Of a stretch of DNA of 8,685 nt, positions 1 through 5,074 are shown one piece after another; within the stretch, counting starts at the first letter, position 1, and each line of letters begins with the position of its first letter. The notes beneath the pieces were generated by a model, which worked only from the letters and a program-made list of their open reading frames with translations, searched no databases and was not told the origin of the DNA. Source of the DNA: Acetobacteraceae bacterium (GTDB lineage Bacteria; Pseudomonadota; Alphaproteobacteria; Acetobacterales; Acetobacteraceae). Location: assembly GCA_027311485.1 (NCBI GenBank), contig DAICYU010000135.1:1-8685 (forward strand). The letters are read 5' to 3'. A program made the translations under genes and the position numbers.

Positions 1-389
1 CCAAAGGCCGCCAACACAAGCAGCACGGAAAGCAACGCCCCGATCGCCCGCGGGATATGTATCCGCTCCAGCAGCCGGACAAGCGGCTGCAGCAACAGCT
101 TCAGCACGATCGCCAGCACCACCGGCAGCACAATTTCCGCCGCCACATACAGTGCCGTGAGAACGGCCAGGAAGAACAGCCCGCCCAGGAAAACGGTCTT
201 CGGGTCGGTCGGCAAAGGCATATCCTCGTCCGGATCATCCTCGGCGCGGAGGGTCTTTTTTTCGGTAACCGCCTCCACGGCATGGGCGCGGGTCACATCG
301 CCTTCGGTTTCGCTCGTAGCGACGAACGTGCTGAAAGTCTCTTCGGCGATGACGGGTTTGTCGTCGCTTGGTTCATCCTGATTTGTCAT
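1..389 (-). CDS. AI-2E family transporter (PerM/YdiK-like), N-terminal part, runs off left edge
   Basis: Only the first 129 codons are in the window; the frame stays open to base 1. The reading begins MTNQDEPSDDKP and has a hydrophilic, Asp/Glu-rich cytoplasmic tail of about 60 residues. Hydrophobic segments follow at about residues 66-84, 86-100 and 114-129, with the stretch LPVVLAIVLKLLLQPLVRLL between them. That order, with a PLVRLLER-type loop before the next helix, is characteristic of AI-2E/PerM (DUF20) permeases, which are inner-membrane proteins of about 350 residues; some export autoinducer-2 or other small solutes, and for most the substrate is unknown. The ATG lies 31 bases after the stop of the VWA-like gene on the same strand, so it is probably the third gene of the fsr operon. 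No strong ribosome-binding site is visible before this ATG, so the exact start is less certain than the family. Confidence 0.8.
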   Translation of the reverse strand, partial: MTNQDEPSDDKPVIAEETFSTFVATSETEGDVTRAHAVEAVTEKKTLRAEDDPDEDMPLPTDPKTVFLGGLFFLAVLTALYVAAEIVLPVVLAIVLKLLLQPLVRLLERIHIPRAIGALLSVLLVLAAF

Positions 390-420
390 GGCTGGAACCG
401 AGCCGTCCGCCGTATGCGAG

Positions 421-1032
421 TCAGACGATGGGTCCCTTGATCTCGCGCGTCAGCTTCTGGCGCATTGCCTCCGTAAAATCCTGATAGGTCCGACACGTTA
501 CGGCGAACGCGTCCGGGCCGCCGATCACCTCTTCGCTATAGGATTTCAGCAGGTCCGGTTCCTCGTGCAGGATACATAGCCCGTTGATCGTGATCCCGGC
601 CGCCGCCATGCGGTCGCGGATCGGGCCTGGGGCAATCCCGTCGTTCGATCGTCCGTCGCCGATCACATCCACAATCATGCGCCTCGGCACGGCCGGGACC
701 TGCCCCAGCAGGGTCAGCGCGGCCAGTAGCGCCTCCCCGATCGCGGTGGTGCCGGCTTTCACAGTCCGCGGCATGTTGTCCACGCCGTCCGCGAACGCCG
801 CCAGGTCGGCCGCCGAACCGATGCGGGTCCAGGGTGTCATCACCTCCTGCTGGCCGCTACCCGACCACAACAGAAGCGACAGGATGCTGGTGCCGGTCAG
901 GCCTGCGGCGACGGTCGGGTCTTTCAGGGCGGCCGCCATGCCGCCGGCGATCAGGCCGAATTCGTCATAGGTGACGCTGGCGGACCCATCAACCGCGAGC
1001 ACCATCGCCAGATCGACGGGATCGGCGGTCAG
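421..1032 (-). CDS. DUF1194 protein with von Willebrand factor A-like fold; probable CTG start
   Basis: Small VWA-like domain protein, 203 residues from the proposed CTG start (194 from the ATG at 1005). The metal-ion-dependent adhesion site is visible: DGSAS (Asp15, Ser17, Ser19) after a hydrophobic first strand, GTT at about 94-96 supplying the Thr, and DVIGDGRSND with the conserved Asp around 126. These are the DUF1194 hallmarks. The ATG at 1005 would cut into the first beta strand (VDLAMVLAVD), whereas the CTG at 1032 keeps it and is the only upstream start-like codon after an in-frame TAA. This CTG shares its last two bases with the TGA of the preceding fsr gene, an overlap typical of translational coupling. 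No signal peptide is present, so it is predicted cytoplasmic, unlike many DUF1194 members as I recall them. Its function is unknown; VWA proteins usually hold partner proteins through the bound metal. The permease gene follows 31 bases downstream. Confidence 0.85.
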   Translation of the reverse strand: MTADPVDLAMVLAVDGSASVTYDEFGLIAGGMAAALKDPTVAAGLTGTSILSLLLWSGSGQQEVMTPWTRIGSAADLAAFADGVDNMPRTVKAGTTAIGEALLAALTLLGQVPAVPRRMIVDVIGDGRSNDGIAPGPIRDRMAAAGITINGLCILHEEPDLLKSYSEEVIGGPDAFAVTCRTYQDFTEAMRQKLTREIKGPIV

Positions 1033-2279
1033 GACTTACGCTCGATATCGGGCAGCAGCGCCGTCATCAGCCCGATCAGCGGCAGGAACGAACACACCCG
1101 ATACACCGTCTCGATCCCCGTCACATCGGCAATGCGCCCCAGCGCCGCGGCGCCGAGGCCACCCAGCCCGAACGAAAACCCGAACACCATGCCCGCGACC
1201 AGCCCAACGCGGCCCGGCAGTAGCTCCTGCGCGTACACCAGGATGGCCGAGAAGGCGGACGCCAGGATCAGGCCGATGAGGATACTCAGCACCACCGTCC
1301 AGCCCAGACTGGCATACGGGAGCATCAGTGCGAAGGGAAACGCGCCCACGATCGAAAACCAGATCACCGGCTTGCGGCCGAAGCGATCGCCGATCGGCCC
1401 GCCGGCGAACGTGCCGGCCGCCACCGCGCCCAGGAACGCGAACAGCATCAACTGCGCGGTCTGCACCGGTACCTGGAACTTCTGGATCAGGTAGAACGTA
1501 TAGTAGGAGCTCAGGCTGGATGTGTAGACGTTCTTGGAGAACAGCAGCACAAGGATCACCGCCAGCGCACCGATAACGGTTGATCGGGGCAGCGGACTCG
1601 GCGGAATTGCGGTGCTGCGCCGCCCCCGCCGCGCCAGCATGGCAGGATGCCGGGCGTACCAGGAACTGACCCCGGCCAGCAGCACGATGGCCAGCAGCGC
1701 GGCGGCGGAAAACCAAGCGACGCTGCCCTGCCCACGCGGCACGACGATGAACGCGGCGAGCAGCGGGCCGATCGCCGCGCCGGTGCTGCCGCCGACCTGG
1801 AACAGCGATTGTGCGAAGCCATACCGCCCGCCGGACGCCAGCCGCGCCACCCGGGACGATTCGGGATGGAACACCGATGATCCGACGCCCACCATGGCAG
1901 CCGCGACCAGGATCAACGGGTAGCTGTGTGCAACCGCCAGCAGCAGCAGCCCCAACAGGCTGCACGCCATCGCCACAGGCAATGAGAACGGCTGCGGATG
2001 TTTGTCGGTCACCATGCCGACAACCGGCTGCAACAGCGATGCCGTCAACTGGAATGCCAGGGTGATCAGGCCGACCTGCCCGAAATCCAGGTGATACGAC
2101 TCCTTGAGGATCGGATAGATCGCCGGCACCAGCGACTGGTTCATGTCATTCAGCAGATGACAGAAACTGAGCGACATCAGGATGGCGAGCGTCGTCCCGG
2201 CCTCGGCAACCGGCTTTTCAAATGGACCTGATGAGATTGGGACGGCCAACGGAATGGCGGAGGCGGTTTCGTCACTCAC
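1029..2279 (-). CDS. fsr: MFS exporter, fosmidomycin resistance protein family
   Basis: A 416-residue major facilitator with twelve expected membrane helices after a 27-residue cytoplasmic tail. It matches remembered E. coli Fsr almost block by block: HLLNDMNQSL (41-50), LLQPVVG (82-88), SSVFHPESSRVAR (134-146), FQVGG (160-164), SSYYTFYL (257-264), the MFS loop GDRFGRK (297-303) and SAILVYAQELLPGR (344-357). Fsr is an inner-membrane drug/proton antiporter that exports fosmidomycin, an inhibitor of DXP reductoisomerase in the MEP isoprenoid pathway; its natural substrate is not known. The start is a GTG with AAGGA about seven bases upstream on the minus strand. It leads a leftward operon, overlapping the DUF1194 gene by four bases. 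A -10-like CATAAT and an inverted repeat lie just upstream, so it is probably controlled by a repressor, though no regulator gene is adjacent. The family is very secure; drug specificity is inferred. Confidence 0.95.
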   Translation of the reverse strand: MSDETASAIPLAVPISSGPFEKPVAEAGTTLAILMSLSFCHLLNDMNQSLVPAIYPILKESYHLDFGQVGLITLAFQLTASLLQPVVGMVTDKHPQPFSLPVAMACSLLGLLLLAVAHSYPLILVAAAMVGVGSSVFHPESSRVARLASGGRYGFAQSLFQVGGSTGAAIGPLLAAFIVVPRGQGSVAWFSAAALLAIVLLAGVSSWYARHPAMLARRGRRSTAIPPSPLPRSTVIGALAVILVLLFSKNVYTSSLSSYYTFYLIQKFQVPVQTAQLMLFAFLGAVAAGTFAGGPIGDRFGRKPVIWFSIVGAFPFALMLPYASLGWTVVLSILIGLILASAFSAILVYAQELLPGRVGLVAGMVFGFSFGLGGLGAAALGRIADVTGIETVYRVCSFLPLIGLMTALLPDIERKS

Positions 2280-2291
2280 GGCGCGGTCCTT

Positions 2292-2310
2292 GTGTCATTC
2301 GTTGTGACAC
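2292..2310. promoter_or_regulatory. Operator-like dyad GTGTCA-N7-TGACAC at fsr start
   Basis: Perfect 6-bp inverted repeat with a 7-base spacer. It starts one base after the proposed -10 box and ends next to the fsr ribosome-binding site (AAGGA), so it would cover the transcription start. A repressor bound here would block fsr transcription; alternatively the RNA could form a small hairpin beside the ribosome site. A third TGACAC half-site occurs at 2454-2459. Confidence 0.45.
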
Positions 2311-2311
2311 G

Positions 2312-2340
2312 ATTATGCGACATGATAGCCGCAATGCACC
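2312..2340 (-). promoter_or_regulatory. Candidate fsr operon promoter
   Basis: On the minus strand CATAAT (2317 to 2312) matches the -10 consensus at five of six bases. A hexamer GGTGCA sits 17 bases upstream (2340 to 2335) but is a poor -35. It is the best placed promoter for fsr, about 33 bases before the GTG start, leaving a short leader. The weak -35 suggests dependence on an activator or a loose fit to consensus. Confidence 0.4.
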
Positions 2341-2373
2341 TATGCGCGTGGCGTAACCCAGCTATCCGCGATG

Positions 2374-2388
2374 TCGCAAATGTTGCGA
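2374..2388. repeat. Inverted repeat TCGCAA-ATG-TTGCGA in the divergent region
   Basis: Perfect 6-bp arms with a 3-base spacer, between the divergent fsr and small-membrane-protein genes. The longer word ATGTCGCA at 2371-2378 recurs in inverted orientation at 2316-2323, overlapping the proposed fsr -10. Its position and compactness suggest a protein-binding site serving one or both genes. No specific regulator can be named. Confidence 0.4.
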
Positions 2389-2464
2389 AAAATCCGCCTA
2401 TTTTAGCCTTATTCGATACCCACTTTAGGATTTGTCCGCAGATGCGGGCATGATGACACTTTTG

Positions 2465-2503
2465 ATGCCGCCCAGGCATGCGGGGTTGGAGGATTTATGC
2501 CTG
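2465..2503 (+). promoter_or_regulatory. Hairpin holding the start codon of the small membrane protein, with an alternative pairing
   Basis: CAGGCAT (2473-2479) is perfectly complementary to ATGCCTG (2497-2503), which contains the start codon. The 17-base loop carries the ribosome-binding site GGAGGA. The same GGCAT (2475-2479) can pair instead with ATGCC at 2465-2469 across a 5-base loop, which would free the start codon. The two structures exclude each other. This layout resembles translational switches, but folding and regulation are inferred only from complementarity. Confidence 0.35.
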
Positions 2504-2688
2504 TTTCCCGTAAAGACATCCGCAGCGGCAGGTCATTCGCAATGCACCTGTTCGGAATCGTGGTTCTTCTAGGATTTTATTGGCTTCTGGCCGACTGGCA
2601 CCAATTGCCGGTGCTGATAGACGCAACGCTGACCAACCTGCACTGGCCGGCCTGGCAGGCAGCAGCCAGTCATATCACGACTGGCTGA
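2497..2688 (+). CDS. Small single-helix membrane protein, unknown function
   Basis: A 63-residue protein with no family I recognise. A basic N-terminus (VSRKDIRSGR) is followed by one hydrophobic segment at about residues 15-33 (AMHLFGIVVLLGFYWLLAD) and then a Trp- and His-containing tail of about 30 residues. By the positive-inside rule the N-terminus should be cytoplasmic and the tail periplasmic; alternatively the first part could be an uncleaved signal anchor. The gene is supported by a strong ribosome-binding site, GGAGGA, three bases before the ATG, and by sitting alone between a divergent and a convergent gene. The start codon lies inside a predicted hairpin. Against it are the short length and lack of recognised homologues. 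Confidence 0.55.
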   Translation: MPVSRKDIRSGRSFAMHLFGIVVLLGFYWLLADWHQLPVLIDATLTNLHWPAWQAAASHITTG

Positions 2689-2707
2689 TGCTGCCGTAAC
2701 GAACAAT

Positions 2708-2724
2708 GCGGCGGATGCCGCCGC
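2708..2724. terminator. Stem-loop between convergent genes, probable terminator for the DUF1127 gene
   Basis: GCGGCGG (2708-2714) and CCGCCGC (2718-2724) form a perfect 7-bp GC stem with a 3-base loop. It starts five bases beyond the DUF1127 stop codon. On the minus strand it is followed by ATTGTTCGTT, an imperfect T-rich tract, so termination in that direction is more likely than for the rightward small membrane protein. Confidence 0.5.
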
Positions 2725-2729
2725 GCTGC

Positions 2730-3047
2730 CTACACGGCCGTTCCACGCGCCCGCAGATCCTGGTTGTGCGCGTCAGAGAACATACGGCCGAAATCGGCCC
2801 GGCTCACGCCGATATCCAGCAGTTCCCGGTCCGTCATCGCATGCAGCTCGGTCCGCGCCCGCTGTTCCTGCCGCCAGGAGCGGAACGCCGCAATCCGCGC
2901 CGCAAGCCAGTTCGCGAAGCCGTGCTTGTTCGCTGAACGGGCGTTCGCCGGGGTTGCCCGCAGGGTCGGCTCTTCCCACGAAGCGTCGATATAGCTCATG
3001 CTCGGGAGCTGGTAGGAAAGCTGGGAATTTGGTGTCTGCGCGTTCAT
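2730..3047 (-). CDS. DUF1127 domain protein with N-terminal extension
   Basis: A 105-residue protein. The DUF1127 (YjiS-like) domain is at about residues 46-90: NWLAARIAAFRSWRQEQRAR, then the diagnostic TELHAMTDRELLDIGVSR and ADFGRMF. DUF1127 proteins are small, Arg-rich, common in alphaproteobacteria, and some bind RNA and affect stress, phosphate or carbon metabolism. Most are about 45-75 residues; this one carries about 45 extra residues rich in Ser, Ala and Asn, with no recognised motif. An internal Met17 (MSYIDAS) is a possible alternative start and resembles starts of other members, but neither site has a convincing ribosome-binding sequence; GGAC is seven bases before the upstream ATG. 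The gene is monocistronic and diverges from the aminopeptidase gene. Role in this organism is unknown. Confidence 0.85.
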   Translation of the reverse strand: MNAQTPNSQLSYQLPSMSYIDASWEEPTLRATPANARSANKHGFANWLAARIAAFRSWRQEQRARTELHAMTDRELLDIGVSRADFGRMFSDAHNQDLRARGTAV

Positions 3048-3241
3048 GACATACGTCCATACGATGCCCTGTCGGATACGACGCCGGACTGGCGCCGCGC
3101 CCCGGGGTTTTGATGCACCGCAACATAGATTGCATTGCGCCTGAATTAAGGAGCGAAAATCCTGCGCCAGACATGCACGATTCGCATGCTTACCTAGTTC
3201 GCCATGAATTTTTGCCGCCCTTGCCCCGAAAAGGACAAAAT
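3048..3241. other. Divergent intergenic region, DUF1127 gene / aminopeptidase gene
   Basis: A 194-bp region that must hold promoters in both directions. I find no convincing -35/-10 pair. Visible are three copies of ATACG (3051-3055, 3059-3063, 3076-3080) just upstream of the DUF1127 start, an 8-bp palindrome CCCCGGGG (3100-3107), and an AGGA-N7-TCCT inverted repeat near 3150-3165. The open frame extending upstream from 3242 to 3110 does not look like protein family sequence. Confidence 0.5.
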
Positions 3242-5011
3242 ATGCCGTCTTCGCACCTTTCGGCCCTGCGACAGGAACTGGCCCGGCAGGGCATTGACGG
3301 TTTCATCGTCCCACGTGCCGATGAGCATCTGGGCGAATATGTGCCGGAGTCGGCAGAGCGTCTCGCCTGGTTGACAGGTTTCACCGGCAGCGCCGGACTG
3401 GCCGTGGTATTGGCGGACGTCGCCGCCGTGTTCACCGACGGCCGTTATGTCCTGCAGTTGGCGGAGCAGACCGATGCCGCGCTGTGGCAAAGGCTGCACA
3501 TCACCGAACAGCCGCCGCCGCAATGGCTGGCGCAGGCGGCGCCGAAATCCGCGCGAATCGGCTACGACCCGCTGCTGATCAGTGAAGACGGCCTCGCCCG
3601 CTACACCGAAGCGGGGCTCACGATGATGCCGCTTGCGCCCAACCCGATCGACAAGGTGTGGCGTGACCGTCCGCCGCCGCCGCGTGCCCCCGCGCAGCCG
3701 CATCCTCTGGTTTTCGCCGGCCGCTCCTCCGAGGAGAAACGCACCGAGATCGCTAAGGTGCTGCGGGATGCGAAGCACCACGCCGCGGTGCTGACCGACC
3801 CGGCGTCCGTCGCCTGGCTGCTCAACATCCGTGGCGGCGACGTGCCATTCACCCCGTTCGCCCTGGCCTTCGCACTGGTTCACGATGACGGCCGCACAAC
3901 CCTGTTCATCGATCCCGCCAAGATGACCGACGAAATCCGCGTTTGGCTGGGCAACGGTGTCACGATCATCGACCGCCGGGACCTGCCGTCGGCCCTGCAG
4001 GCGCTGAAGCACCAGACGGTCCGCGTCGATCCCGCCGCCTCCCCGGTCTGGTTCGCCCAACAACTGCGGGACGCCGGCGCCACCGTCGCCCCGGCCAGCG
4101 ATCCCTGCGCACTGCCCAAAGCCTGCAAGAACACAGTCGAGCAACAGGGCGCCCGGAACGCCCATGCGCGCGATGCCGTCGCCGTCTGCCGCTTCCTGCA
4201 CTGGCTGTCCCAGACCGCGCCGGCCGGAACCGAGAGCGAGATGTCGGCGGCCGAACAACTGCTGGCGTTCCGGCAGCAGGTGAGCGGCTTTCAGGGAGAG
4301 AGCTTCCCGGCCATCTCCGGCGCCGGAGAGCACGGGGCGATCATCCACTACCGCGTCACACCGGGTTCCAATCGCGGCATCCGATCTAACGAAGTGTACC
4401 TTATTGATTCAGGCGCTCAATATAAGGACGGGACAACCGACATTACCCGCACCGTCTGGACCGGTCCGGACGCCCCGCCGCAGACCCTGCGCGCCCGCGT
4501 GACCCGCGTGATGCAAGGCCACATCGCGATTGCCACCGCGATCTTTCCCAAGGGCGTTGCCGGCCCGCACCTGGACGCGCTGGCGCGACGCGCCCTGTGG
4601 CAGGCCGGGCTGGACTACGACCACGGCACCGGCCACGGCGTCGGCAGCTACCTCTCAGTCCACGAAGGCCCCGTCAGCATCTCCCGCGCCGCTCGGCCGA
4701 TCCCCATCGAGCCAGGGATGATCCTGTCCAACGAACCCGGCTACTATCTGCCCGGCGCCTACGGCATTCGGTTGGAGAACCTGTTGCTGTCCCAGCCCGC
4801 GACACTGCCGGACGCCGTCAAGCCGTTCCTGTGCTTCGAGACTTTGACACTCGCCCCGTTCGACCGACAACTACTGGATACATCCATGCTGACCACCGCT
4901 GAGCGCGCATGGATCGACGAATATCACGACCGGGTCCTCCGGATGGTCGGTCCGGCGCTGGACCCCGACGCGCGGACCTGGCTCGCAGCAGCCTGCGCGC
5001 CGCTGGCCTAA
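3242..5011 (+). CDS. pepP: Xaa-Pro aminopeptidase, peptidase family M24B
   Basis: A 589-residue metallopeptidase that removes an N-terminal residue preceding proline; predicted cytoplasmic, with no signal peptide. It has the long three-domain form seen in eukaryotic XPNPEP1: a creatinase-like N-domain (about 5-130, with DGFIVPRADEH and TGFTGSAG), a second creatinase-like domain (about 155-310), the pita-bread catalytic domain (about 320-530) and a C-terminal M24 tail (WIDEYHDRV). All five metal ligands are present: Asp389 (IDSGAQY), Asp400 (TTDITRT), His465 (GTGHGVG), Glu498 (SNEPGYY) and Glu512 (RLENL); the catalytic His369 (IIHYR) is also there. Spacing fits a two-metal, usually manganese, centre. 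I chose ATG 3242 over 3110 because AAAAGGA lies six to seven bases upstream and the first 44 residues of the longer frame are not family-like. E. coli PepP is shorter (about 440 residues), so the symbol is used loosely. It stands alone. Confidence 0.95.
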   Translation: MPSSHLSALRQELARQGIDGFIVPRADEHLGEYVPESAERLAWLTGFTGSAGLAVVLADVAAVFTDGRYVLQLAEQTDAALWQRLHITEQPPPQWLAQAAPKSARIGYDPLLISEDGLARYTEAGLTMMPLAPNPIDKVWRDRPPPPRAPAQPHPLVFAGRSSEEKRTEIAKVLRDAKHHAAVLTDPASVAWLLNIRGGDVPFTPFALAFALVHDDGRTTLFIDPAKMTDEIRVWLGNGVTIIDRRDLPSALQALKHQTVRVDPAASPVWFAQQLRDAGATVAPASDPCALPKACKNTVEQQGARNAHARDAVAVCRFLHWLSQTAPAGTESEMSAAEQLLAFRQQVSGFQGESFPAISGAGEHGAIIHYRVTPGSNRGIRSNEVYLIDSGAQYKDGTTDITRTVWTGPDAPPQTLRARVTRVMQGHIAIATAIFPKGVAGPHLDALARRALWQAGLDYDHGTGHGVGSYLSVHEGPVSISRAARPIPIEPGMILSNEPGYYLPGAYGIRLENLLLSQPATLPDAVKPFLCFETLTLAPFDRQLLDTSMLTTAERAWIDEYHDRVLRMVGPALDPDARTWLAAACAPLA

Positions 5012-5055
5012 CGACGTTCCCCGCGCCACGGGTCCGACGGCTCCGGACGGACGAT

Positions 5056-5074
5056 GCTTCAGGCGGCCTGAAGC
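5056..5074. terminator. Stem-loop spanning the glycosyltransferase stop codon between convergent genes
   Basis: GCTTCAGG (5056-5063) and CCTGAAGC (5067-5074) form a perfect 8-bp stem with a 3-base loop. It contains the stop codon of the leftward glycosyltransferase gene and lies 44 bases beyond the aminopeptidase stop. There is no T-tract on either side, so it is not a canonical intrinsic terminator; it may slow convergent polymerases or protect 3' ends. A weaker pair, GTCCG / CGGAC, is at 5032-5048. Confidence 0.35.

Noticed and set aside
2276..2479. Leftward 67-residue frame in the fsr upstream region
   Set aside because: It overlaps the fsr start, has no ribosome-binding site, reads as unstructured basic sequence, and lies across dyads and a promoter.
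3100..3107. CCCCGGGG palindrome as a regulatory site
   Set aside because: An 8-base GC palindrome is expected by chance in such GC-rich DNA and it has no supporting position or repeat.
3110..3241. N-terminal extension of the aminopeptidase from ATG 3110
   Set aside because: The 44 extra residues do not resemble the family, whereas ATG 3242 has AAGGA at correct spacing and begins the creatinase-like domain.
3194..4348. Long leftward frame of 384 codons opposite the aminopeptidase gene
   Set aside because: It is the antisense shadow of a conserved enzyme in GC-rich DNA, with Gly/Arg-rich composition and no domain.
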